The notes beneath the pieces are model-generated. The model did no database searches. It saw only the letters and a list, made by a program, of their open reading frames with translations, and was not told where the DNA came from. From Pirellulimonas nuda (GTDB lineage Bacteria > Planctomycetota > Planctomycetia > Pirellulales > Lacipirellulaceae), in contig NZ_CP036291.1 in assembly GCF_007750855.1 (NCBI RefSeq), forward strand, positions 4,588,001-4,652,000: 64,000 nucleotides of DNA, in the 5' to 3' direction. Made by a program: the position numbers and the translations under genes. Positions within the stretch are counted from its first letter, which is position 1. Each line of letters opens with the position of its first letter. This document shows, piece after piece, positions 37,194 through 48,789 of this stretch.

Positions 37194-38168
37194 GTGCGAC
37201 TTGTGCTGCTGGTTCTGCTATTGGCGACAAGCCCGAGCGTGCGCGCCCAGTACGACCCGCTGCGCATCGATCCGCCCCGCGCCGATCAGCACGCGGCGCC
37301 GCTGGACTTGTCGGTTGACGACCAACCCCGGGCGCGCGAGATCCCGCTGCGGGTCTACCTGCCCGACAGCAGCGACCCCGCGCCGCTGGCGATGTTCAGC
37401 CACGGCCTGGGGGGCAGCCGCGAGATGAGTGCGTACCTCGGCAAGCACTGGTCCGCCCGCGGGTACGTGGTTGTCTTCTTGCAGCACCCGGGGAGCGACG
37501 ACTCCGTGTGGAAAGAGGCCCGCCCCCTGCAACGGATGGCGGCGATGCGCCAGGCAGCGAACCTCGAGAACTTCTTGCTCCGCGCGGGCGACGTTCCCGC
37601 GACCATCGACGCGCTGCAGCGGTGGAATAGCCAGTCGGGCCACGCGCTCGCCGGGCGGATCGACCTGCAACGCATCGGCATGTCCGGGCACTCGTTCGGC
37701 GCGGTCACCACACAAGCCGTGAGCGGCCAGTCGCCCCCCGTGGGCAAGGGCTTCACCGATCCGCGGATCAAGGCCGCCGTAGTGATGAGCCCCAGCACGC
37801 CGCGCGGCGGCAGCGCCGCCAAGGCCTTTGCCGACGTCTCGATCCCGTGGATGCTGCTCACGGGCACCAAGGACATCTCCCCCATCGGGGGCGCCGACCT
37901 CGACTCCCGCCTGGGCGTCTACCCGGCGCTCCCGCCGGGCGACAAGTACGAGCTCGTGATGCACAACGCCCAGCACTCCGCCTTCACCGAGCGTGCCCTG
38001 CCCGGCGAGAAGCACCCCCGGAACCCCAACCACCACCGCGCCATCCTGGCCGTCACCACCGCCTTCTGGGACGCGTACCTCAAGGACGACGCCCAGGCGA
38101 AGCAGTGGCTCGCCGGCGACGCCGTGCGGGGGGTGCTGGAAGCAGACGACACGTGGAAGAAAAAGTAG
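37194..38168 (+). CDS. Exported alpha/beta hydrolase (dienelactone-hydrolase/acetylhydrolase-like)
   Basis: A 324-residue secreted hydrolase. GTG 37194 is chosen: GGAGG at 37182-37186 lies 7 nt upstream and gives a compact signal peptide (LVLLVLLLATSPSVRAQ). An ATG at 37167 is possible but without a ribosome site. Catalytic features: the oxyanion block FSHGLGGSRE, the nucleophile Ser167 in GMSGHSFGA, an Asp candidate in LTGTKDISP, and a His candidate in MHNAQHSAF. The fold resembles PAF-acetylhydrolase or chlorophyllase-like enzymes. The substrate is unknown. It converges with the SYLF gene over a 51-base gap that holds no clear terminator. Confidence 0.82.
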   Translation: MRLVLLVLLLATSPSVRAQYDPLRIDPPRADQHAAPLDLSVDDQPRAREIPLRVYLPDSSDPAPLAMFSHGLGGSREMSAYLGKHWSARGYVVVFLQHPGSDDSVWKEARPLQRMAAMRQAANLENFLLRAGDVPATIDALQRWNSQSGHALAGRIDLQRIGMSGHSFGAVTTQAVSGQSPPVGKGFTDPRIKAAVVMSPSTPRGGSAAKAFADVSIPWMLLTGTKDISPIGGADLDSRLGVYPALPPGDKYELVMHNAQHSAFTERALPGEKHPRNPNHHRAILAVTTAFWDAYLKDDAQAKQWLAGDAVRGVLEADDTWKKK

Positions 38169-38219
38169 GCCCGAACCATCGCGGCGCAGCGAGGCGCCGT
38201 TCGCCCCACCTCGTTGTCC

Positions 38220-39344
38220 TTACGGCGCCGCCATTGCGGGCGGGGGGGGCAGGTTGACCGGCGCCTCGATCTGGCCGAGCGTGCTGAGGTAGTGGGTCAG
38301 CAGGCCGTAGGTCGACTGGAACGCGGGGAGCGCCGCCAGCGCCTGGTACTGCGGGTTCTGCCGCACCTGATCGTAGTGCTGCAGCGACGCCTTCACGGCG
38401 TCGACCGACGGGTGCGTCCGCCCCGAGAACACCTCGGCCGGCAACGCCAGGTAGCCCCGCCACGCTGGGTCCAACTGCCCAAACAGCCGCGGAGCGGTCT
38501 GGCTCAGCTGATCGCGGAGCACGTCTGATTCAGACGTCGCATACTGCTGCGCCAAAATGGCGGGCACCTGCGGGGACTGGGCGACCGGCTGCTGCTGCGC
38601 CGCGGGCGCAACGGTCGGCTCCGGGACCACGGTCGGGCCGCTATAGCGTGAGAGCAACTGCACCAGTTCCACCGCCGACGGGGGAACCACCCCCGGCTGC
38701 CCCGGCGCAGGCCGCGGGTAGAAGGCGGCGTTCGCCATGCTGTCTACCTTCAGCACCGAGCCGTCGAACGAGACGCCCAAAAAGAGCCCCCTGCTGCGTG
38801 CGTAGGAATAGACCTCTGCATTGAGGTGGGCGTCGGTCCCCGCCGAGGCCTGCCGTCCTACCGGCCCCGCCGCGGCCGCCGCGTCGACCCCCAGCGTGAG
38901 CGTGCTGGTGAGCACCCCCTGCAGGCTCCTGCGGCTCCTGAAGACCAGCACGACGTCGGTCGACTGCACGCCCGCCTGCCAGCCGATGCTGCCGCCGGTG
39001 AGCGTGATGAACAGCGGCGCGTTCCAGGCGCCGCGCTCGTCGCGCACCATCAGCGTGCCGTGCCCCATCCGCGCGCCGATGATGAACCCTCCCTTGATCA
39101 CCCGCGGCACAATCGCCACGGCCACCGCGCCGTCGAGCATCGACTGTGGGATGGACTGTGCGGGGATCGCCATGATCTCGTTCAGCACCTCCATCGAGGC
39201 CCGCACCGTCTGCTCTTCTTGCCCCTGGGCGTGGGCCAGGGCCGGCGCCCAGGCGGCGCAGGCCAGCAGCGGCAGCAATAGGCGGGCGTGGGTAAGAATG
39301 GTCGGCTTGCTCATGGGGTGTTTGCTCGGGTGCGTCCGGTGCAT
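38220..39344 (-). CDS. Exported SYLF (Ysc84-type) lipid-binding protein
   Basis: A 374-residue exported protein. The ATG at 39344 has AGGAG about 9 nt upstream; ATG 39314 is an alternative. A signal peptide ends near ALAHAQ. Residues about 45-230 form a SYLF domain (AVAIVPRVIKGGFIIGARMGHGTLMVRD, GGSIGWQAGVQSTDVVLVF, DAAAAAGPVGRQA, YSYARSRGLFLGVSFDG), a fold linked to phosphoinositide or lipid binding in eukaryotes and common in secreted bacterial proteins. The remaining 140 residues are Pro/Gln-rich, followed by a helical end (LPAEVFSGRTHPSVDAVKASL). The bacterial role is not settled. Confidence 0.85.
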   Translation of the reverse strand: MHRTHPSKHPMSKPTILTHARLLLPLLACAAWAPALAHAQGQEEQTVRASMEVLNEIMAIPAQSIPQSMLDGAVAVAIVPRVIKGGFIIGARMGHGTLMVRDERGAWNAPLFITLTGGSIGWQAGVQSTDVVLVFRSRRSLQGVLTSTLTLGVDAAAAAGPVGRQASAGTDAHLNAEVYSYARSRGLFLGVSFDGSVLKVDSMANAAFYPRPAPGQPGVVPPSAVELVQLLSRYSGPTVVPEPTVAPAAQQQPVAQSPQVPAILAQQYATSESDVLRDQLSQTAPRLFGQLDPAWRGYLALPAEVFSGRTHPSVDAVKASLQHYDQVRQNPQYQALAALPAFQSTYGLLTHYLSTLGQIEAPVNLPPPPAMAAP

Positions 39345-39565
39345 GGGGGCCTACTCCTAGCCCCCGTCCGGCCGCGATTCTCAGCCGGACGGTCGCCGCA
39401 GGTCAAGATCGAACGCGGCCGATTCGGGCGGGAACCAGCGGCGGCGTGCAGGGGCACGTCGCCCCCTCAGGTCGGGCGCAGCGACCCATCGAGCCGACCC
39501 CGGACCGCCGCCCAGAACCGACAACCGGCGGTCTTACGAGGCGGGTTGCGGGAAGTGGGCCCCCG

Positions 39566-40339
39566 TCACTCGGTGATCAGCTCGACCACCCCCGTCTTCA
39601 TCTCGTAGATGCCCCCGATGATCTTGATGTCGCCGTTGGATTCCATCTCGCTCAAGATCGGGCTGCCCGCTCGGATGCGGTCGATCGTCTGGCGGACGTT
39701 CTCTTCGGCCACCATGTGCACGAACTCCGGGTTGGCGCTCGTCTTCTCGCCTTCGTAGTCCTTGAAGTGGTCGACGGCCGGGCGGATGTTCTGCAGCATC
39801 GCGGTGATGTTCCCCAGCTCGACCCCGTCGATCGCCCCCTTGATGGCGCCGCAGTGCTCGTGCCCCAGGACAAAGACCAGCCTGGCGCCCGCCGCCTTGC
39901 AGGCGAACTCCATGCTGCCGAGGATGTCGGTGTTCTCAAAGTTGCCGGCCACGCGGGCGACGAACACGTCGCCGATCCCGCGGTCGAACACGTCTTCAAC
40001 CGGGATCCGCGAGTCGAGGCACGACAAGATCACTGCCTTGGGGTGCTGCCCGAGCGCCGCCTCGCGCACCTGCTTGGAATGGTCGCGGCTGGTGAGCGTG
40101 CCGGCCACGAACCGCTTGTTGCCGTCTGTCAGCGACTTGAGCACGTCGTCCGGCGTCAGCTTGTCCCGCTCTGCCTGGGTCAACACCCGCTCAACCCGTG
40201 GCGCCTGCCCGCCGGCGGCCTGCCCGCTGACAGCCTCCTCGCTGACCGGGAGGGCCCGCACCTGCTCCTGCCCGCACCCGCTAGCCACAAGGCACGCCAG
40301 GCACGCCGAAGCCGCCAGCGTCGAATTCCATTTCTGCAT
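39566..40339 (-). CDS. Beta-class carbonic anhydrase with lipoprotein signal
   Basis: A 257-residue enzyme that interconverts CO2 and bicarbonate. The Zn ligands and dyad of the beta class are clear: Cys107, Asp109 and Arg111 in CLDSR, and His160 and Cys163 in GHEHCGA. The N-terminus is a lipoprotein signal with lipobox VASGC (Cys22) and a 40-residue linker, so the enzyme is probably tethered outside the cytoplasm rather than being soluble in the cytosol as most beta-CAs are. AGGAAAG lies just upstream of ATG 40339. It is about 5 kb from the dab operon on the same strand and could supply or recover bicarbonate outside the inner membrane. Confidence 0.93.
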   Translation of the reverse strand: MQKWNSTLAASACLACLVASGCGQEQVRALPVSEEAVSGQAAGGQAPRVERVLTQAERDKLTPDDVLKSLTDGNKRFVAGTLTSRDHSKQVREAALGQHPKAVILSCLDSRIPVEDVFDRGIGDVFVARVAGNFENTDILGSMEFACKAAGARLVFVLGHEHCGAIKGAIDGVELGNITAMLQNIRPAVDHFKDYEGEKTSANPEFVHMVAEENVRQTIDRIRAGSPILSEMESNGDIKIIGGIYEMKTGVVELITE

Positions 40340-40480
40340 CGGTTTGCTTTCCTAGGTCCATTCGTGATCGGTTGCACGCCAACGTGCGCCCCCATGGGCC
40401 CGCATTGTGGGCAGCGTGAGCGAGCACCACAACCCGCGGCGCGAAGTGGCCGTGGGTGGCACGCGGACCGGGGTAGCGCG

Positions 40481-41107
40481 CTACCACGCCCCGACCGATT
40501 GCGACTCGATCAGCAAGATCCGAACGATCGCCTTTTCATCGACCGTATCGACATCGGTATCGAGCACCACAGAGATTCCGTTGTTCTTCGTGGCCCAGAT
40601 CTGGCGGCCGCTTGCCTGGTCGCCGCCGTCGCTCGTAGTGGTCGAGGTTGATGAGGTAAACAGCGCCATCATCTCGAAGCCATGTTCGAAGTGACGCTGG
40701 ATCCGGTCGCGGAGCGCGACCGCGGGGAGCCCATCGACCGCGGGAGTGAACTCGTAGGAGCAAGCCATCGTGGTGGTCCCGGCGCTCTCCCCTGACCAGA
40801 ACGCCTCCCATGCTCCGGCCGACGCCGAACTTCTATCCATACGGAAGAACTCATCGATGTCGGCACGCGGCTTCGCGAACAGCCCCAGGGTGTCGACCCT
40901 CGCCAACTGAAGCCCGCCCGGGGGCTGTGCACGGCGGTCGAGCAGCATCGATAGGACGTCGTTCCGCCGGGCCACCGTACGCGCCGCGGACCGGTACCGA
41001 GCGGCAAACCACCCGGCAAGCAAACTGCCCAGGGTCAACGCGATCAGCATCGTGCGCAGGCTGAACCGCGGGGCCGATCTCTTTTGCGGCTTGTCCATTT
41101 GGACCAT
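40481..41107 (-). CDS. Single-pass membrane protein of unknown function
   Basis: A 208-residue protein with a basic N-terminus, then RFSLRTMLIALTLGSLLAGWFA, a membrane helix motif (FSLRTxLIA) repeated in many planctomycete hypothetical proteins. The rest is soluble, with Asp/Glu and Ser/Thr-rich stretches (FTSSTSTTTSDGGD). No enzyme motif is seen. ATG 41107 and ATG 41098 are both possible starts. The 266 bases to its right show no other gene. Confidence 0.6.
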   Translation of the reverse strand: MVQMDKPQKRSAPRFSLRTMLIALTLGSLLAGWFAARYRSAARTVARRNDVLSMLLDRRAQPPGGLQLARVDTLGLFAKPRADIDEFFRMDRSSASAGAWEAFWSGESAGTTTMACSYEFTPAVDGLPAVALRDRIQRHFEHGFEMMALFTSSTSTTTSDGGDQASGRQIWATKNNGISVVLDTDVDTVDEKAIVRILLIESQSVGAW

Positions 41108-41373
41108 CGCTCCACCCTATCCCCTGTCCAGTGTCTCTTCGCGAACGGCTACGGTCGCCCCAGCAAACCAGGGACACAGCCTAGCGTAAGAATGCACAGG
41201 ACCGCGATAGATGCTCGGTGGTCGCGTTCGAGCACTCTGACTCGGCGGGTTCATTCCGTCCGGCGGCCACGAACTGCCGGTACTGCGCTGAAGGGGAAGG
41301 TTCGGAGTGGAGCTGCCTGTGGGTGCTTCGCGTCGGCCCGAGCCACAAGCGAGGCGTCCCCTACAACATGCCG

Positions 41374-42909
<1,536 letters not shown>

Positions 42910-43553
42910 ATCACAGGTCCCTTGAGTAATCTCCCCGACGGCAGGCGCCTTCCCACTCTGGCGGCGGCCCGCTTCGGGCGTCTGCATGATATCCACCCCG
43001 GGGCTTCTGGCGCCTAGTGGAAGGGAACAAAAAAACAACGACGAAGCGACACGGCTCGCGGTTGAACGGCGCCAGAGGTTGATCCCTCAGCAATGAGCCG
43101 CCGCCCATCCTTCCGCAGGGCGATCCCGCCGGTACGCGCGAGAATTAGGGACGGCGGGCCGGGGCGATTTCTTCCGGGAGCGTGGGCTGGCGCCGACCGC
43201 ACGGAGAATCTGCTAGCCGGACAAGATTGTGGTCGAAAATAGCCACCCGCCGCCGGATAATGCGGGGTCGCGGCCGACGTAGCCGGTCCGCCGCACCAGG
43301 GCCGCTGGCCCGGGAAAACCAGGTGCGCGACTTTTGTCCTGCTTGTGTCCACTCAGCCCCTTTCATGTCCACTCAGACCCTCCGAGAACCGCAGTTTGCT
43401 CGCCTCGGGCACGCCCGAACCGGACGGCGACCGCAAAAACGCGGGGAAAATCGACGGAGGGGGAGGGTTTTGTCCGAAAACGCGTCCTCCTGGGGGTGGA
43501 CAAAAGGACAAAACCCGCCGCCCCGATGGGCGGCGGGCGGTCGGGGGATCTAC
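42910..43553. other. 644-base gap with no gene seen
   Basis: It lies between the start of the sulfatase gene and the end of the DRPG-repeat gene, both on the minus strand. It must hold the sulfatase promoter, which I could not place. It contains an 11-base direct repeat (tgtccactcag, near 43347 and 43370) and the terminator at 43514-43537. No RNA gene was recognised. Confidence 0.6.
43514..43537 (-). terminator. Rho-independent terminator of the DRPG-repeat gene
   Basis: A 9-bp stem CCCGCCGCC/GGCGGCGGG with a 6-base loop. On the minus strand it is followed by GTTTTGTCCTTTT. It starts 17 bases beyond the stop at 43554. Confidence 0.75.
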
Positions 43554-45452
43554 CTACTGCTCGTCCTGAGGCTCTTCCAGACGGACCAGCAGCCAGTACT
43601 CCACCTTGTCTGGGCCGAAGTGGACCAGCAGCGGGGCTTCGTCTTTGGTGAGGTTGTAGAGGCCCGTCTCGGCGACGATGTCTTCGCTCTCGCCGATGCG
43701 GAACGCGACCCGCTGCGTCTCTTTATCGACCTGGCCGAGCACCGTTTGGGCGGCGTCGGTGTCGGAGCTGTAGTAGACGCCGCTGACGACCCCTTCTTTG
43801 TCCACGGCAAGCTGCATCGCGCGGCCGGCCGAATCGTCTTGCTCATCGGACGAGACAGCGAAGGTCCCCAGCGGCATCCACTCGGCCGCCTCGGCCGCGG
43901 CCTGACCGGCCGGGGGCTGGACGGTGGCGAGGTCCATCGCCGACGCGGCGAAGTCTACCGCGGAGCACACCTCTTGCCCATCGATGAAGACCGAGTCGTC
44001 TTGGTAGTAGACGTTGCCGCCGTCGCCGTAGTCGTAGTAGACCGGTTGCGACCAGACTTGGGCCGGCGCGTTCCAGGCGAACCACGTGCCAAACGCGGCA
44101 AACGTGGGTCTCCGCCACCAGTAGTTCCAGGGGTGACGGCCCAGGCCGTAGTGGTAGTGCCAGCCGCCGATCGGGTGGTAGTGGCCCGACCACCAGTTGG
44201 GGCCGAACCAACCGGCGGCGCCCCAGCGGCGGTTCCAATTGTTGCGGACTCCGACGCCCCAGTAGTTGTTGCGGGCGTAGCGGCTGGGGTGGCGGGAGAT
44301 CCAATCGCCGTTACGGTTGCCGTTGCCCCAGACCGCGTTGTTCCAGCGGTTGTTGATGTTGACGTTGGTGCTGTTGTCGATGTTCGCCCAACCCGGCCGG
44401 TTGTGGATGGGCCGGTCGCCAACGCCCGGGCGTCCGGGCCCGACGCCTGGCCGATCGATCCAGTCTGGCCGGTTGCCGGCGCCAGGCCGGTCACCCGTTC
44501 CGGGCCGGTCGCCGATGCCGGGGCGATCACCCACTCCTGGCCGTCCAGGGCGGCCGACGTCTCCCGGCAGTGTGGTCGGTCTGCCTGGCCGATCACCGAC
44601 ACCAGGCCGATCACCAATACCGGGCCGATCCCCAACACCGGGGCGATTGCCGGCGCCCGGACGCGTGCCCGTTCCCGGTCCGGCCGGGAGGGTCGAGGGG
44701 CGCTGGATGCCCAAGAAGTCGCCCAGATCGCCGGCGCTAGGCCGGCCGCCGCCCGTGCCGGGGCGGCTGGGGACGTTTGGTCTTCCGGCTCCGCCGGCGC
44801 CCGGTGCATTGGGCAGGCTCGGGCGCCCCGCTCCGCCGGCGCCGGGTCGGGTGGACCCGATGTTGCCGGGGAGCGTGCTTGGACGCGACGGGAGGTTGGG
44901 ACGCGACGGGGTCGCGGGACGGGTCATCCCGGGGGGCTTCGGCAGCCCCCCTTGGCTGGGGCGGTTCAGGCTTGGCGCGCTGACGTTGGGCAGCGTCGTG
45001 GGCCTACCGCCGAGCGAGGGCGACGAGGGGAGATTCGGCCGGCTCGTTCCCCCCAACGACGGGGGACGGGCGCCGGGGTTGAGGGCGCCGCTGGGACGGT
45101 TCACGGAAGGACGCGACGCCTGAGGCCGATTCACCTGCGGCCGGCTGACTTGAGGCTTGTTGACTTGCGGCCGGCTGACCTGGGGCCGAGAGCCGGCGAG
45201 GCTAGGGCTGCTGGGCCGCGGGGCGCTTGGCCGAGAATAGCTGGGTCGGGAGGCGCTGGGGCGCGGGGCCGAGGGCCTGGACGCCGGAGCGCGGGAAGGC
45301 GCCGAAGGACGCGACATGCCGCCGCCTCCCCCCACGCGGCCGCCACCGCCGCCGCCACGTCCTCCACCGCCACCGCCGCGGCCTCCGATTGCAAAGGCGT
45401 CGCCGGCAAGCAGCGCAGTAATCGCCACCAATACGAGTATCGAGCGTCCCAT
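43554..45452 (-). CDS. Secreted low-complexity DRPG-repeat protein with conserved aromatic and C-terminal regions
   Basis: A 632-residue exported protein. A signal peptide (LVLVAITALLAGDAFA) is followed by a Gly-rich stretch and Ser/Arg/Pro repeats (RPSAPR, SRPQVNKPQV). Then come many GxGDRPG units (about residues 265-350), an Asn/Trp-rich linker, and a Trp/His/Tyr-rich section (GHYHPIGGWHYHYGLGRHPW). The last 160 residues look folded (SAVDFAASAMDLATVQ, MQLAVDKEGVVSGVYY, VEYWLLVRLEE). Such proteins are common in planctomycetes, often labelled protocadherin-like. The DNA repeats make it prone to unit gain or loss. A surface or matrix role is inferred. It is the second gene of a pair with the SnoaL-like protein, 12 bases apart. 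Confidence 0.75.
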   Translation of the reverse strand: MGRSILVLVAITALLAGDAFAIGGRGGGGGGRGGGGGGRVGGGGGMSRPSAPSRAPASRPSAPRPSASRPSYSRPSAPRPSSPSLAGSRPQVSRPQVNKPQVSRPQVNRPQASRPSVNRPSGALNPGARPPSLGGTSRPNLPSSPSLGGRPTTLPNVSAPSLNRPSQGGLPKPPGMTRPATPSRPNLPSRPSTLPGNIGSTRPGAGGAGRPSLPNAPGAGGAGRPNVPSRPGTGGGRPSAGDLGDFLGIQRPSTLPAGPGTGTRPGAGNRPGVGDRPGIGDRPGVGDRPGRPTTLPGDVGRPGRPGVGDRPGIGDRPGTGDRPGAGNRPDWIDRPGVGPGRPGVGDRPIHNRPGWANIDNSTNVNINNRWNNAVWGNGNRNGDWISRHPSRYARNNYWGVGVRNNWNRRWGAAGWFGPNWWSGHYHPIGGWHYHYGLGRHPWNYWWRRPTFAAFGTWFAWNAPAQVWSQPVYYDYGDGGNVYYQDDSVFIDGQEVCSAVDFAASAMDLATVQPPAGQAAAEAAEWMPLGTFAVSSDEQDDSAGRAMQLAVDKEGVVSGVYYSSDTDAAQTVLGQVDKETQRVAFRIGESEDIVAETGLYNLTKDEAPLLVHFGPDKVEYWLLVRLEEPQDEQ

Positions 45453-45464
45453 GATGGGGTTCTC

Positions 45465-46397
45465 CTATTGATCGTTGGTGGGCTGATCCGCGGCGCGCGT
45501 CACGCGTACCGCCGGGCCAGAGGGGGCGGGCTCTCCGTCGACCTCGCGGCCGATCATCCGCACGCTCAAGGCGTCGTCGCCGTCGCGTTCGATGATCTGC
45601 GTCGCCGCGGCGAGCGAGCCATCCGCCAGGGTTTGCGTAAGCCGGCCGATCAAGACGTCGCCGTCGCGGGTCCAGCTCCCCTCGCCGAACGAGCCGTCCG
45701 AGTCAAAGTTCCACGAACGGACCCCCTTGGTGAGCGGGTCGTAACCGATCACCTGCGTGCCTTGGCGGGGCTCTTCGCCCTCGGCGGAGATCACGTAAGA
45801 GCGGACGAGAAACGATCCCCCGGCGCCCCACCGGCAATTCGTTTCGACCGTGACGTCGGCGGACGATTCATCCACCCACCGCCCGACCAAGAACTCGAGT
45901 TCCTTGAGCGCTTCGCCGGCCGAGGTGGGGGTCGGCAGGTCCGACTCATCCACCTTGCTCAGCCGCCACGCGTCGCCCACCTTCACCGCCACCGCAGAGA
46001 ACCGGCTGCCCACCGGCTCGGCGCCCGGCATATAGAGGGCGGCGGTGCCGTCGATCGTGGCCACGTTCGGGGTGATGTCGCGGACCGTGTCTGCCGTGCC
46101 GGCGAGGCTGGCCCGCGGGTTGGCGGCGAAGAACTCGGCGAACCGTTGCTCGATCGCTCCGCGGCCGACGGTTTGCTCGCCTGTTTGCGTGTCGGTCCAG
46201 ACGGCGTCCTCGGTCCAGAAGGCGGCCAGCTTCTTGGCGTCTCCCTCGTTGAACGCGGAGACGTAGTCGCCCAGCATGACGGCGGGGCCCGGTTTTGGCG
46301 CCGCGGAGTTCGGCTGGGCGGGTGCGGAGCTAACGAACGAGCTCGAAAGGCAGGTCGCGAACAAAATCGCAACCGGCCAACGGGATTGTGCGGTCAT
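45465..46397 (-). CDS. Exported SnoaL/DUF4440-like protein with extra C-terminal domain
   Basis: A 310-residue exported protein. The signal peptide is VAILFATCLSSSFVSSAPAQ. Residues about 35-150 form a cone-shaped NTF2/SnoaL-like domain (MLGDYVSAFNEGDAKKLAAFWTEDAVWTD, RFAEFFAANP), as in SgcJ/EcaC or DUF4440 proteins. Residues about 165-300 are a second beta-rich region (ELEFLVGRWVDES, GYDPLTKGVRSWNFDSDGSFGEG), similar to DUF1579-type domains. No catalytic set can be read. The ATG at 46397 is chosen for the signal peptide. The DRPG-repeat gene follows 12 bases downstream, so the two are probably co-transcribed. Confidence 0.78.
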   Translation of the reverse strand: MTAQSRWPVAILFATCLSSSFVSSAPAQPNSAAPKPGPAVMLGDYVSAFNEGDAKKLAAFWTEDAVWTDTQTGEQTVGRGAIEQRFAEFFAANPRASLAGTADTVRDITPNVATIDGTAALYMPGAEPVGSRFSAVAVKVGDAWRLSKVDESDLPTPTSAGEALKELEFLVGRWVDESSADVTVETNCRWGAGGSFLVRSYVISAEGEEPRQGTQVIGYDPLTKGVRSWNFDSDGSFGEGSWTRDGDVLIGRLTQTLADGSLAAATQIIERDGDDALSVRMIGREVDGEPAPSGPAVRVTRAADQPTNDQ

Positions 46398-46594
46398 GGT
46401 TGGGCCTTGGAAGAGCAACGACACAGGCGAGCGGAGAGCGGAAAATCGTCCGCGGGCGGGCAAAAACATGGTTCGCCCCCGCCAAATCCTATTTCCTATC
46501 CGGGGGGAATGCCAGCATGTTGGGAAGAAGTAGCGAGAAAATAACCCCTGGCGGTTCGGGGTCTGCGACCCGCGACCGGCAAGTTGGGCGCCGA

Positions 46595-47551
46595 CTACTC
46601 GGCCGGGAGGGCCATCCCCCGATCGACCAGCCACGCCTGCACAAGGTCGCGCCAATGATCGACCGGCTTGTTCAGACGACGCATGCCGAACCCGTGGCCC
46701 CCGGTCGCGAAGAGGTGGAGCTCCGCGTCGATGTTGTGGGCTACGAGCGCACGGTAGTAGGCCAGCGGGTTGTCGAGCTTCACTGCCCGGTCGTCAGAAG
46801 CGTGGATCAGGATCGCGGGCGGGGTGTCCTCAGCGACCAGCGACTCGCAACTGGTCGCGGCGGTCAATGCTTCGTCTGCATCGGCGCCGATCAGGTTGGC
46901 CCGCGAACCGCCATGCGTTATTCCGGCTCTCATCGAGATCACGGGGTAGACCAAGATCGAGAAGTCGGGCCGGCTCGGGCGGCGGTCGATGGGGTCGGTC
47001 GCGTCTGGATCGCCCGCGTCGAATCGGGTCGAGGCCGACGCCGCCAAGTGTCCCCCCGCCGAGAAGCCAATCACGCCGATCCGGTCGGGTCGAACGTCCC
47101 AGGCCTTGGCGTTATTTCGGACCGTCCGCAAGGCCCGCTGCGCATCGCCGAGCGGCACGGGGTCGCGGAAGGGGGCGTGGCGGTATTTCAGCACCGCGGC
47201 GGTTACCCCCTGCTCGGCCAGCCACTGGGCCACCAAGGAGCCCTCGTTGTCGAACGACAATCCGCTGTACCCCCCGCCGGGACAGATCACGATCGCCGAG
47301 TGGGCCGAGTGATCCGCGGACGGATGATAAACGGTTACCGTGGGGCGACTTACGGCGGTTACCCAGCGATTGGTATTGTCGCCCGACCCGCGCGGATCGA
47401 CGCGTTCAACAACTTTGGACCCCTCCGACCCGGGCGCAACCCCTTCCCACAGAGGGGTTTCGGGGTCGACCGAAACTCCGGCAGCAGGCAGCAGGCCCGG
47501 CGCCAACGCCGACCCGACGAACAAGCAGACTAGTTTCGCAGCGCTGCGCAT
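46595..47551 (-). CDS. Exported alpha/beta hydrolase (BD-FAE/acetyl-esterase-like)
   Basis: A 318-residue exported esterase-type enzyme. ATG 47551 has AGGAGGG 6 nt upstream. A signal peptide is followed by TPLWEGVAPGSEG, typical of planctomycete xylan/acetyl-esterase-like hydrolases. Oxyanion block ICPGGGYSGLSFDNEG, nucleophile Ser in IGFSAGGHLA, Asp candidate in IHASDDRAV and His in GGHGFGMR give a full triad. It may remove acetyl or feruloyl groups from plant or algal polysaccharides; the substrate is inferred. It diverges from the desaturase gene across 158 bases, which hold a possible TTCACG-16-TACACT promoter on the plus strand (47585-47612). Confidence 0.82.
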   Translation of the reverse strand: MRSAAKLVCLFVGSALAPGLLPAAGVSVDPETPLWEGVAPGSEGSKVVERVDPRGSGDNTNRWVTAVSRPTVTVYHPSADHSAHSAIVICPGGGYSGLSFDNEGSLVAQWLAEQGVTAAVLKYRHAPFRDPVPLGDAQRALRTVRNNAKAWDVRPDRIGVIGFSAGGHLAASASTRFDAGDPDATDPIDRRPSRPDFSILVYPVISMRAGITHGGSRANLIGADADEALTAATSCESLVAEDTPPAILIHASDDRAVKLDNPLAYYRALVAHNIDAELHLFATGGHGFGMRRLNKPVDHWRDLVQAWLVDRGMALPAE

Positions 47552-47709
47552 CGACAACCCTCCTATTTCCCGTAACCGCCCATGTTCACGGCCTATGCCG
47601 ACAAGATACACTGACATCACAGTCGAACTGAAGCACCCCACCCTGGCCGATCGATTGTTTCGTTAGTCGTCGGCCCGCCCGTTGCTGCCCAATCTTGCGA
47701 GAGACCGCC

Positions 47710-48741
<1,032 letters not shown>

Positions 48742-48789
48742 GACGGCGCGGCGCCCCGAACAGAAGCTTGACTTGCCCGGGAGTCGTCC

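Noticed and set aside
43182..46544. A 1120-codon open frame on the plus strand across three minus-strand genes
   Set aside because: It is the GC-driven antisense shadow of the DRPG-repeat and SnoaL-like genes; it is Arg/Val/Gly-rich, has no domains and crosses a terminator.
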